From a virus, in the IMG/VR virus record IMGVR_UViG_3300043773_000063, positions 1 through 20,091 of that record: 20,091 nt of DNA; one strand, written 5' to 3'. The stretch's first letter is position 1. The number at the start of each line of letters is the position of its first letter. The translations under genes were made by a program, and so were the position numbers. The notes below the pieces were generated by a model. The model searched no databases, was not told where the DNA came from, and saw nothing but the letters and a program-made list of their open reading frames with translations. Positions 7,470 to 13,744 of this stretch are shown piece after piece.

Positions 7470-7970
7470 ATGGCAGTTTCAACGACCCAATCGATTTGGC
7501 GATCTGGCGGCGGCGATCAAACTCGCACCGCATACTGTGGCACCGGACTTATGGTTGCCCAGTTTTATTTTGACCCTACTGCTGCTGATACGACAGCGGT
7601 TCAAATTTCTTCTTCTAATACAGCTCCGGTAATTCTTCCTGCTGGCGCAGTTGTTGTTCAAGTTAACATCAACGCTGCGGGTACAGGTGGAACGACACCT
7701 ACTTTTGATATGGGCTGGATTGGTTATTCTGACACTTCTGCTTCTGATGCTAACGGCTTAATCGCTGCGGGTGATGCTGACGCAGGTAAACAAGTATTTG
7801 ACTGGTCTACGGCTACGGCAGGTGATGACATGGGGGCGATTATGTCTGCTACTCAGATGGTCAAAATCACTGCTGGTGCTACGACAGGCGACGCTCCTAC
7901 GGGCGGTACGGCTTCTGGACAAATCCTGTACTACGTCACTGATCCATACCTCGGTCAGCAAAACGTCTAA
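7470..7970 (+). CDS. Virion structural protein, beta-type, function unknown
   Basis: A 166-residue protein rich in Ala, Thr, Gly and Asp with few Lys or Arg, the composition of a small beta-sandwich virion protein. It starts with RSGGGDQTRTAYCGTGLMVAQFYFDP (11-36), then alternating strands such as PVILPAGAVVVQVNI (53-67), and ends with SGQILYYVTDPYLGQQNV. No signal peptide or membrane helix is present. It is the first gene after the terminator and the structured leader, with AAGGA 6 bases before the ATG, so it opens a new transcription unit. Position immediately after the coat gene suggests a head decoration or head-completion protein, but this is inference; I do not recognise a named family. 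Confidence 0.7.
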   Translation: MAVSTTQSIWRSGGGDQTRTAYCGTGLMVAQFYFDPTAADTTAVQISSSNTAPVILPAGAVVVQVNINAAGTGGTTPTFDMGWIGYSDTSASDANGLIAAGDADAGKQVFDWSTATAGDDMGAIMSATQMVKITAGATTGDAPTGGTASGQILYYVTDPYLGQQNV

Positions 7971-7985
7971 TGACGGAGGCCAATT

Positions 7986-8264
7986 ATGGCTATGCAAACA
8001 GACGTTAAAGCTATATCGTTAGCAGCCTCTGGAGATATTAGTGCGTACCCAACCCGTGTTCGCGGGTTGGTTGTTGAGCCAGGGGGCTCTGCCGGAAGTG
8101 TAATTATCAAAGATGGTGGGTCAGGCGGTACGACGGTGTTTACCATCAACACAATCGCTGGCGGAGAAACCTTCAACGTAGTTATTCCTGCCGAAGGTGT
8201 GCGCTGCATTACTAGTGCGTATGCAACCCTGTCAAATGCAAAAGTGACGGTGTTCTATGGCTAA
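7986..8264 (+). CDS. Small beta-rich virion protein, function unknown
   Basis: A 92-residue protein with alternating strands and Gly turns (VRGLVVEPGGSAGSVIIKDGGSGGTTVFTI), compatible with one compact beta-sandwich or beta-roll. GGAGG (7975-7979) lies 6 bases before the ATG at 7986, a strong site that suggests high expression. It follows gene 7470 by 15 bases and overlaps the next gene by 8. Small abundant beta proteins in this position are often capsid decoration or fibre-base proteins. From memory, similar short proteins occur in aquatic phages without assigned function. Confidence 0.7.
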   Translation: MAMQTDVKAISLAASGDISAYPTRVRGLVVEPGGSAGSVIIKDGGSGGTTVFTINTIAGGETFNVVIPAEGVRCITSAYATLSNAKVTVFYG

Positions 8265-8511
8265 ATCTCCGGCGTGGCAGCGCAAGGAAGGCAAGAACCC
8301 AAAAGGTGGTTTGAACGCCAAAGGGCGAGCTTCGTACAACGCAGCTAATCCGGGGAAACCCGGACTCAAACCCCCACAGCCGGAAGGTGGTTCACGCAGG
8401 GATTCATTCTGTGCCCGGATGTCAGGCATGAAGAAGAAACTTACGAGCGCTAAAACAGCCAACGACCCTAACAGCCGCATCAACAAATCGCTAAGGGCTT
8501 GGAAGTGTTAA
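8257..8511 (+). CDS. Small basic protein with SFCARMSGM motif, function unknown
   Basis: An 84-residue, strongly basic protein. The N-terminal half is Gly/Asn/Lys-rich and probably unstructured (SPAWQRKEGKNPKGGLNAKGR, 4-24). The distal half contains the striking SFCARMSGMKKKL (50-62) and ends in SLRAWKC with a C-terminal cysteine. The pattern AWQRKEGKNPKGGLNAKGR...SFCARMSG recurs in many phages; I believe it corresponds to a Pfam domain of unknown function (possibly DUF6321), from memory and unchecked. The start overlaps the previous stop by 8 bases, and the stop (TAA) directly abuts the next ATG. Nucleic-acid binding is plausible from charge, but nothing in the sequence proves it. Confidence 0.75.
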   Translation: MAKSPAWQRKEGKNPKGGLNAKGRASYNAANPGKPGLKPPQPEGGSRRDSFCARMSGMKKKLTSAKTANDPNSRINKSLRAWKC

Positions 8512-8763
8512 ATGGAAACGAGTACGCTGGTTTGGAATCTCATCACGTCGTTTTTCGTGGCTTTAGTTATGTTTATGCTCAAGCACGCGTCTGACGAACA
8601 GAAACGTATTCAGATCCTACTGAACAAGACACGGGAGGAAATAGCTCGTGATCACATCACTCGCGCAGAAGTTCGTGCAGACCTTGAAAAGATTATGGAG
8701 CGGTTTGATTCAGGTTTTGAAAGGCTTGAAGCAAAGATTGATGCGCTTGCTAAAAAAGGATAA
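8512..8763 (+). CDS. Single-pass membrane protein with coiled coil, function unknown
   Basis: An 83-residue protein with one N-terminal hydrophobic helix (about residues 6-23, LVWNLITSFFVALVMFML) followed by a charged helical domain (about 26-80). That domain has heptad-like spacing (ILLNKTREEIARDHITRAEVRADLEKIMERF) typical of a coiled coil. There is no typical signal-peptidase site, so a membrane anchor is likely. Small proteins of this design in phages include holin-like, spanin-like or superinfection-related proteins, and no endolysin is present nearby to decide. The ATG follows the preceding stop with zero spacing. It is the only clear membrane protein among the structural genes. Confidence 0.72.
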   Translation: METSTLVWNLITSFFVALVMFMLKHASDEQKRIQILLNKTREEIARDHITRAEVRADLEKIMERFDSGFERLEAKIDALAKKG

Positions 8764-8768
8764 ACAAG

Positions 8769-9521
8769 ATGAAAAAGAAACGTATTAAGTTCTCTGAGGG
8801 TGGCGATATACCTGATATTCCTCGTGAGCCCTTGAGAGATAGCAGCGGTAGAAGAGTTCGTTCTGGTATGGATACGTTTACAAAACGTTTTGCGTACAAC
8901 AGATCAATTGATACCCCTGATGAAGATGACGGCGATGTGGTGATGTCTGGCAGCACTGAAATGCGGCAAGGCCGACAGTTTCCAAAAATGTTTGACGCTT
9001 ATGAGGAGTACGTTAAGTCTCCGGCATACAAAGAAGATAGAGAGCTTGGTAAACGTATGCGGGCGGAACGCGACGCTGCTGAAGAAGAAAGAAAGAAACC
9101 AACTGAAGTAAAACCTGTAAGAGAACCGGATTTACCAAAGCGGTTAGAAACTGAAGACACTGACGAAGCTGATCGTCGGCGTGAAGAAATAGGCAAGCTG
9201 CCGCAAAAAGCTAAACCAAAACCTGCAAAAAAGAAAGAAGAAGCCTCAAAACCACCTGCTGGTGCGTTTAGAGGGATTCGTTCTGAAGGCGGTAACTACA
9301 AGCCTTCCGCTGTGCCTGATGAAAGTAAAGCGCCTTCAGCCGGTGGGTTTACTAAAAAGTCTCCCAAGCGCGAAAGCATGTTTTCTTCTGGTAATACAAA
9401 ATTAAGAGATATTACCGAAGGAAAAATGACAAGATTCGCAAAAGGTGGTTCTGTAGGCTCAGCTTCTAAACGTGCTGACGGTATTGCAATGCGAGGTAAA
9501 ACTCGCGGAAAAATTTGTTAA
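8769..9521 (+). CDS. Highly charged, probably disordered protein with C-terminal GKTRG motif
   Basis: A 250-residue protein dominated by Lys, Arg, Glu, Asp and Pro. It starts KKKRIKFSEGGDIPD and has acidic and helical parts in the centre (about 70-145). A Lys/Pro-rich linker (KPKPAKKKEEASKPPAG) lies near residues 152-168. The C-terminus (about 223-250) reads FAKGGSVGSASKRADG followed by IAMRGKTRGKIC, ending in cysteine. A related motif occurs in the next gene. AAAGGA lies 8 bases before the ATG. The low complexity argues against an enzyme. Possible roles are an internal head protein or DNA-binding protein, but only composition and position support this. I recall the C-terminal motif in other environmental phage proteins without a known function. 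Confidence 0.7.
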   Translation: MKKKRIKFSEGGDIPDIPREPLRDSSGRRVRSGMDTFTKRFAYNRSIDTPDEDDGDVVMSGSTEMRQGRQFPKMFDAYEEYVKSPAYKEDRELGKRMRAERDAAEEERKKPTEVKPVREPDLPKRLETEDTDEADRRREEIGKLPQKAKPKPAKKKEEASKPPAGAFRGIRSEGGNYKPSAVPDESKAPSAGGFTKKSPKRESMFSSGNTKLRDITEGKMTRFAKGGSVGSASKRADGIAMRGKTRGKIC

Positions 9522-9536
9522 CTAAGGGGTTATGCA

Positions 9537-9719
9537 ATGAAAAAGATGAGCATGGGTGGTGGCGTAATGCCTTCCAAAATGGGCGCTGTTAAGACTGCTG
9601 CTCCTAGCCGTGATGGTGTTGCAAGTAAAGGCAAGACCAAAGGTACGCAAATCAAAATGGCTGGCAATAAAGGTATGAAAGCTGGCGGCTATTGTTACGG
9701 TGGAAAAACCAAAAAATGA
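9537..9719 (+). CDS. Very small basic Gly/Lys/Met-rich protein, function unknown
   Basis: A 60-residue protein of about one-third Gly plus Lys, with a Met-rich start (KKMSMGGGVMPSKMG). Its centre (SRDGVASKGKTKG, about 24-36) resembles the C-terminal motif of the preceding 250-residue protein (KRADGIAMRGKTRG), suggesting a shared functional element or duplication. It ends GGYCYGGKTKK. AGGGG lies upstream of the ATG, and the stop overlaps the next start (ATGA). Codon use and tight spacing match its neighbours, which supports a real gene despite the small size. Confidence 0.65.
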   Translation: MKKMSMGGGVMPSKMGAVKTAAPSRDGVASKGKTKGTQIKMAGNKGMKAGGYCYGGKTKK

Positions 9720-9991
9720 TGGCATCTCGCGGGATGGGGGCGATTTCGCCCTCTAAAATGCCCACTGCCAAGCGTAAAGCGAGGCGGGACAATACCGACT
9801 TTGAGCAGTACGCTGAAGGTGGCAAAGTGAATGCTGCTGGCAATTACACCAAGCCGGGACTTCGTAAGAAGATCGTTGCTCAGGTTAAAGCCGCAGCTAC
9901 TCATGGCACAGGTGCAGGGCAGTGGTCCGCGAGAAAAGCACAGCTTGTAGCTAAGAAGTACAAAGAAGCTGGTGGAGGTTACCGTGACTGA
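9716..9991 (+). CDS. Small basic protein with WSARKAQL...YKEAGGGY motif (DUF5872-like)
   Basis: A 91-residue basic protein. The C-terminal half carries KPGLRKKIVAQVKAA followed by AGQWSARKAQLVAKKYKEAGGGY, which I associate from memory with DUF5872-type proteins of phages and giant viruses; the function is unknown. The N-terminal half is flexible and contains YAEGGKVNAAG, which echoes FAKGGSV in gene 8769. ATG 9716 was chosen because it gives the ATGA overlap with the preceding stop; ATG 9719 is equally possible, and an upstream in-frame start at 9692 would be inside the previous gene. The compact helical motif suggests a real small domain. Confidence 0.75.
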   Translation: MMASRGMGAISPSKMPTAKRKARRDNTDFEQYAEGGKVNAAGNYTKPGLRKKIVAQVKAAATHGTGAGQWSARKAQLVAKKYKEAGGGYRD

Positions 9992-10157
9992 GAAGTGGAT
10001 TCAAAAAGCAATCAAGAAGCCCGGAGCCTTACGCGCACAGCTTGGTGTAAAAGGCGACAAACCGATTCCCGCAGGTAAGCTGGCTAAAGCTGCAAAAGCT
10101 CCCGGTAAATTAGGGCAGCGAGCAAGGCTGGCACAGACGTTGAAGAAGATGAAGTGA
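9984..10157 (+). CDS. Small basic protein with WIQKAIKKPGALRAQLG motif, function unknown
   Basis: A 57-residue, very basic protein. It begins TEKWIQKAIKKPGALRAQL, then a Lys/Pro/Gly middle (KPIPAGKLAKAAKAPGKLG) and a basic helix (QRARLAQTLKKMK). GTG 9984 was chosen because GGAGG (9974-9978) lies 5 bases upstream; an in-frame GTG at 9972 would overlap that site. It overlaps the previous gene by 8 bases. From memory, the motif is recurrent in small phage proteins of this neighbourhood, none with a described role. Net charge would allow DNA binding. Confidence 0.72.
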   Translation: MTEKWIQKAIKKPGALRAQLGVKGDKPIPAGKLAKAAKAPGKLGQRARLAQTLKKMK

Positions 10158-10387
10158 AAGCCCCGCAGCAAAGCTTAAAAGATTGGGGGGACCAGAAGTG
10201 GCGGACAAAAAGTGGTAAACCGTCTAGCAAAACTGGCGAACGATACCTCCCGGAGGCGGCAATTAAGTCTCTTACACCTTCAGAGTACGCTGCAACGACA
10301 AAGGCAAAACGAGCTGGAAAAAGCGCAGGTAAGCAGTTTGTTAAACAACCGGCAAAAATTGCCGCAAAGACTGCGAGATTTAGATGA
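10154..10387 (+). CDS. Small basic protein with RYLPEAAIKSLTPSEYAATTKAK motif, function unknown
   Basis: A 77-residue basic protein starting with GTG in a GTGA overlap with the preceding stop. It contains SLKDWGDQKWRTKSGKPSS (7-25), ERYLPEAAIKSLTPSEY (29-45) and GKQFVKQPAKIAAKTARFR at the C-terminus. I recall the order WRTKSGKPS, RYLP, LT..E...T..K, GKQFV from larger proteins of giant viruses, where it appears downstream of the WSARKAQL motif found here in gene 9716. The two small genes may therefore be separate pieces of what is one protein elsewhere. The ribosome binding site is weak, so coupled translation is likely. The stop overlaps the next ATG (ATGA). Confidence 0.72.
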   Translation: MKAPQQSLKDWGDQKWRTKSGKPSSKTGERYLPEAAIKSLTPSEYAATTKAKRAGKSAGKQFVKQPAKIAAKTARFR

Positions 10388-11148
10388 CCACTAGCGGTTC
10401 AACCGATTTTAATCTTGAGTTTGTAGACATAGCCGAGGAAGCCTTTGAACGGGCTGGTCGGGAGATGCGCTCTGGTTACGACCTGCGTACTGCACGTCGT
10501 TCGATGAACCTACTGACGATTGAGTGGGCAAATCGTGGCATCAATATGTGGACGATTGAGCAGGGCACGAAGAATTTGGTACAGGGCACTGCGACGTACG
10601 ATTTACCGGACGACACCATTGACTTGCTTGAGCACGTTATAAGAACGGGAGCTGGTAATGTTTCTACGCAAGCTGACCTTACACTTACCCGGATTAGTGT
10701 CTCCACCTACGCCACAATCCCAAACAAACTTTCTCAAGCAAGACCGATACAAATTTACATCAGCCGCAACTCTGGAGCCACGTACCCCGCAACCAGCAGC
10801 TATTCTCCGGGTGCAAACGCCCACCCCCAATTCACAGTTTGGCCCGTACCTGACCAAGGTACCGAAGCCTCGCCGTACTATCAAGTAGTCTACTGGCGGA
10901 TGCGTCGTATTCAGAATGCTGGTGACGGGATTCAAACCCCTGATATGCCGTTTAGATTCCTGCCTTGCATCACAGCAGGGTTGGCGTATTACATCGCGCA
11001 GAAGATTCCTGAAGGTACAGACCGCATTCAAATGCTAAAAGCTTCTTATGAAGAACAGTGGAATTTTGCTGCTGGTGAAGACCGTGAAAAAGCAGCAGTT
11101 CGTTTTGTGCCTCGTAGGATGTATTTAGGCAATACTGGGAGCTTCTAA
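10384..11148 (+). CDS. Head-tail connector/adaptor protein (tail tubular A / gp4-like)
   Basis: A 254-residue protein with the layout of podovirus-type adaptor proteins that sit under the portal. It has an N-terminal helical region (about 8-58) including ARRSMNLLTIEWANRGINMWTI and a strand region beginning YDLPDDTIDLLEHV. RPIQIYISR (near 120-128) and FTVWPVPD (near 150-157) follow, then YYQVVYWRMRRIQ. The C-terminal helix (FLPCITAGLAYYIAQKIPE) is typical of the family. These proteins extend the portal and help retain DNA. The ATG overlaps the previous stop (ATGA). The family is recognised by pattern. A second protein with the same layout lies at 12025-12732. Confidence 0.8.
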   Translation: MTTSGSTDFNLEFVDIAEEAFERAGREMRSGYDLRTARRSMNLLTIEWANRGINMWTIEQGTKNLVQGTATYDLPDDTIDLLEHVIRTGAGNVSTQADLTLTRISVSTYATIPNKLSQARPIQIYISRNSGATYPATSSYSPGANAHPQFTVWPVPDQGTEASPYYQVVYWRMRRIQNAGDGIQTPDMPFRFLPCITAGLAYYIAQKIPEGTDRIQMLKASYEEQWNFAAGEDREKAAVRFVPRRMYLGNTGSF

Positions 11149-11576
11149 TGCCCAATCAGTTTGCCTCTGGTAAATACGCTATCGCGCAGTGCGATAGGTG
11201 TAACTTCAGATACAAACTGAAGCAGCTCAAGTCATTGGTTATTAAGACCAAGAACGTCAATATTCTTGTCTGTCCTGAGTGCTGGGAACCTGATCAACCG
11301 CAGCTACAGCTTGGCATGTATCCGGTTTATGACCCGCAAGCTGTTCGCAATCCGCGAGTTGATTCTAATTCTTATAGGCAAGCTGGATTTAATGGCTTGC
11401 AAGTTGAACCTGTGAATGATGACGCTAGCATTGATGAGCTAGGTACGATTACAATGGGCAGTCGAATTATTCAGTGGGGTTTTAACCCTGTAGGTGGTTC
11501 AAGATCTTTTGATGCTGCGCTTACCCCAAACGATTTAGTAGCGCAGGGTTTGGTTAATTCTGTCACCGTATCGTAG
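11148..11576 (+). CDS. Zinc-ribbon protein in the neck gene cluster, function unknown
   Basis: A 142-residue protein with a four-cysteine zinc-binding motif at residues 15, 18, 42 and 45 (CDRC...CPEC), followed by WEPDQPQLQLGMYPVYDPQAVRNPRVD. The remainder is polar and extended, ending in QWGFNPVGGSRSFDA and NSVTVS. From memory, this combination of a zinc ribbon with a WEP..PQ and NPR.D segment is frequent between adaptor and tail genes of aquatic phages and is usually annotated hypothetical or structural. The ATG overlaps the preceding stop (TAATG). A structural neck or minor virion role is inferred from location. A regulatory DNA-binding role is less likely given the long extended tail. Confidence 0.78.
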   Translation: MPNQFASGKYAIAQCDRCNFRYKLKQLKSLVIKTKNVNILVCPECWEPDQPQLQLGMYPVYDPQAVRNPRVDSNSYRQAGFNGLQVEPVNDDASIDELGTITMGSRIIQWGFNPVGGSRSFDAALTPNDLVAQGLVNSVTVS

Positions 11577-11585
11577 GAGTCCATA

Positions 11586-11765
11586 ATGGATAAGAAAGAT
11601 TTAGCGCAAGACAAAAAGATGATTGCTGGTGCAGTGCACAAGCATGAGAAAGCCAAGCACAAAGGTCAGCCACTGACTAAGCTCAAGAAGGGTGGCCCTA
11701 CAGGTATGGATATGCGTAAAATGGGGCGTAACCTTGCTCGTGCTGCAAATCAAAGGGGGCGGTAA
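11586..11765 (+). CDS. 59-residue basic protein, function unknown
   Basis: A short gene encoding a Lys/Arg/Gly-rich protein (MDKKDLAQDKKMIAGAVHKH, then EKAKHKGQPLTKLKKGGPTG, then MDMRKMGRNLARAANQRGR). The first 30 residues are probably helical with a His/Lys-rich face; the middle has a KLKKGGPTG turn. AGGAG (11573-11577) lies 8 bases before the ATG, and the stop overlaps the next ATG as TAATG. That exact coupling, together with composition like that of neighbouring small genes, supports a real gene. No named family is known to me. Confidence 0.7.
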   Translation: MDKKDLAQDKKMIAGAVHKHEKAKHKGQPLTKLKKGGPTGMDMRKMGRNLARAANQRGR

Positions 11766-12028
11766 TGGCTAGCTACAGCATGAAAAAAGGCGGTAAAGAA
11801 ATCGGCCCTGCATCAGTTTACGCTGAACCGCACACGATGAAGGGTAAGAAGATGGGCATTTCTAGTGAGCCCGGATCTGGCCCTGACCACAGCGACTCAA
11901 ATACGCTTGCTATGAGTGTCGGCGCATACAGTAATCAACTAAGTAAACCCGTTAAAACCTCTGGCATTAAGATGCGTGGGGCTGGAGCAGCTACTAAGGG
12001 CACTATGTGCCGGGGGCCGATGGCGTGA
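11765..12028 (+). CDS. Small basic Gly-rich protein with GIKMRGAGAATKG C-terminus
   Basis: An 87-residue protein, Gly/Lys/Ser/Met-rich and probably flexible. The N-terminus has MKKGGKEIGPASVYAEPHTM. The C-terminus carries TSGIKMRGAGAATKGTMCRG followed by PMA, which resembles the DG.A.RGKT.G motif of genes 8769 and 9537. The ATG overlaps the preceding stop (TAATG), and its TGA overlaps the GTG start of the next gene (GTGA). From memory, this C-terminal motif recurs in other phages in the same region next to the adaptor; its role is unknown. Confidence 0.72.
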   Translation: MASYSMKKGGKEIGPASVYAEPHTMKGKKMGISSEPGSGPDHSDSNTLAMSVGAYSNQLSKPVKTSGIKMRGAGAATKGTMCRGPMA

Positions 12029-12732
12029 ATTATACGGAGTTAAAAAAGGCGATCCGAGGGTATGTCGAGAACGACTTCCCGACGATTACTTTTTCTGATT
12101 CGGTTACGACATTTACGTCGGACGAACAGCTTGCTGTTTTTGTTCAACAGGCTGAGCAGCGTATTTATAATTCCATGCAGTTTCCGTCCATTCGCAAGAA
12201 TGTAACGGGTGTGACAGCGACAAATAATAGATACCTTGAATGCCCCAGTGATTTTTTATCGCCATACAGTATGGCAGTTATTGATGACGACGGGCGGTAT
12301 TATTATTTACTTAATAAAGACGTTAACTTTATTCGTGAAGCTTACCCTGTACCAACTGGTTCAGGTAATACAGGACGCCCCCGCCATTACGCTATTTTTG
12401 GACCAACAGTAACGGGTGGGGTGATTAGCAACGAATTAAGTTTTATTCTTGGTCCAACGCCTGATGCAATTTATAACGTCGAGCTTCATTATTATTACTA
12501 CCCAGAATCAATTGTGACTGCTGGCACTTCTTGGCTCGGTGACAATTTTGATTCAGTTTTATTTTATGGAGCACTGCAAGAAGGGTATACGTTTATTAAA
12601 GCTGAGCCTGACATGCTTGGCAGAATAGACACGCAATATAAAGAAGCTCTTGCACTTGCAAAGCGTTTGGCAGATGGTCTGGAGCGTCAGGACGCTTATC
12701 GTTCTGGTCAAGTACGGTATCCGGTGAAGTAG
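12025..12732 (+). CDS. Second adaptor-like neck protein
   Basis: A 235-residue protein with the same overall layout as the adaptor at 10384-11148. An N-terminal helical region (NYTELKKAIRGYVENDF; QLAVFVQQAEQRIYNSMQFP) leads to strands with YLECPSDFLSPYSM. GRPRHYAIFG and LSFILGPTPDAIYNVELHYYYYPE follow, and a C-terminal helical region contains FDSVLFYGALQEGYTFIK. It probably builds another ring of the neck or the top of the tail. GTG 12025 is preferred because it overlaps the preceding stop (GTGA) and has GGGGG 8 bases upstream; an in-frame GTG at 12007 would add six residues. Sequence identity to the first adaptor is low by eye, so common ancestry is an inference from shared architecture. Confidence 0.75.
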   Translation: MNYTELKKAIRGYVENDFPTITFSDSVTTFTSDEQLAVFVQQAEQRIYNSMQFPSIRKNVTGVTATNNRYLECPSDFLSPYSMAVIDDDGRYYYLLNKDVNFIREAYPVPTGSGNTGRPRHYAIFGPTVTGGVISNELSFILGPTPDAIYNVELHYYYYPESIVTAGTSWLGDNFDSVLFYGALQEGYTFIKAEPDMLGRIDTQYKEALALAKRLADGLERQDAYRSGQVRYPVK

Positions 12733-12733
12733 T

Positions 12734-13168
12734 ATGGCAATCTACCAAACAATGTGCACAAGCTTTAAAGCTGAGGTTGCTCAAGCTTTGCACAATTTTA
12801 CAAGGACAACGGGAGATGTATTTAAACTCGCCTTGTACGTCGCAACTGCCGATCTCAGTGCTAGCACCACTGTATACACAACCTCTGGGGAAGTATCGTC
12901 GAGTGGAACCAATTACACCGCCGGTGGAATTGCACTTACAAACATTACCCCTCTTTCTTCAGGCACTACAGGATATTGGTCGTTTGATGACGCAACGTTT
13001 ACCAACGTAACGCTTTCATGTGCAGGGGCGCTGATTTACAATTCAACAAACGGCAATCGTGCGGTTTGTGTTTTAAGTTTTGGTAACACAATTACTAAAA
13101 CAGCTTCAAATTTGGTTATTACTTTTCCGCCAATGGGCGCAACTGATTCTGTCTTGAGGATCGCATGA
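12734..13168 (+). CDS. Virion structural protein, tail-associated, function unknown
   Basis: A 144-residue protein beginning MAIYQTMCTSFKAEVAQALHN. FKLALYVATADLSASTTVYTT (30-50), SGTNYTAGGIALTNI, then GALIYNSTNGNRAVCVLSFGN and a final VITFPPMG strand complete the pattern. The order SFK, HNF, FKLALY, TAGG, GALIYN, FG is one I recall from many phages' neck and tail regions; those are annotated as virion or hypothetical proteins. The composition (Thr, Ser, Ala, little charge) fits a beta structure. It begins 1 base after the previous stop and overlaps the next gene (ATGA). Confidence 0.75.
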   Translation: MAIYQTMCTSFKAEVAQALHNFTRTTGDVFKLALYVATADLSASTTVYTTSGEVSSSGTNYTAGGIALTNITPLSSGTTGYWSFDDATFTNVTLSCAGALIYNSTNGNRAVCVLSFGNTITKTASNLVITFPPMGATDSVLRIA

Positions 13169-13743
13169 TGGAACTTAAAGCGAAAGCAATCGATACCGCT
13201 GCCAGCGGGTTAATTACCAGTCCTCATTCGGGGGAGTTAGCCAAAGCAACGGGCCAATACTTGGTGGAATGTTTTGACAAAGACGGTAAGCTCAAGTGGA
13301 CCGCTGAGTCCAAGAACCTTGTAGTTAACGTCGGGCTTCAGTATATGGCTGGCGTAGCGTTAACCAGTACGGCACAGATTACGACTTGGTATGTGGGTTT
13401 GTACGGTGCCGGGGCAAGTAATACGCCAGCCGCTACAGATACGATGTCATCTCACGCCGGGTGGACTGAAGTCACTGATTACAGTGAATCAACGCGGGTA
13501 GCGGCAACTTTTGCCGCTGCGACAAACGCTAACCCGTCGGTGGTCACCAATTCCGCAAGTAAAGCGCAGTTCACCATGAACGCTACAACAACCGTTGGCG
13601 GGGCTTTCTTAACCAGCGGAAGTGCAAAAGGCGGTACGACAGGCACGTTGTTTTCGGCGGCAGATTTCCAATCTCCCGGTGATCGTTCAGTAGTTTCCGG
13701 GGATATTCTGCTTGTGACCTACACCTTCAGCTTGTCAGCATGA
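13165..13743 (+). CDS. Virion structural protein, function unknown
   Basis: A 192-residue protein. The first 70 residues contain GQYLVECFDKDGKLKWTAESKNLVVNVGLQYM, a beta-hairpin-like stretch with a conserved W..E..NLVVN.G pattern. The rest is Thr/Ala/Ser-rich with WYVGLYG, SHAGWTEVTDY and SKAQFTMNATTTVGGAFLTSG, ending in a VSGDILLVTYTFSL strand. The pattern recurs, from memory, in phage tail gene clusters. Two adjacent ATGs exist (13165, 13168); GAGGA (13156-13160) is better spaced (7 bases) for 13168, which would remove one residue. It lies one base before the next gene. Confidence 0.75.
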   Translation: MMELKAKAIDTAASGLITSPHSGELAKATGQYLVECFDKDGKLKWTAESKNLVVNVGLQYMAGVALTSTAQITTWYVGLYGAGASNTPAATDTMSSHAGWTEVTDYSESTRVAATFAAATNANPSVVTNSASKAQFTMNATTTVGGAFLTSGSAKGGTTGTLFSAADFQSPGDRSVVSGDILLVTYTFSLSA

Positions 13744-13744
13744 T

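Noticed and set aside
7208-7573. 121-residue + strand frame across the terminator
   Set aside because: It runs through the end of the capsid gene, the terminator and the leader into gene 7470 in another frame; no plausible protein features.
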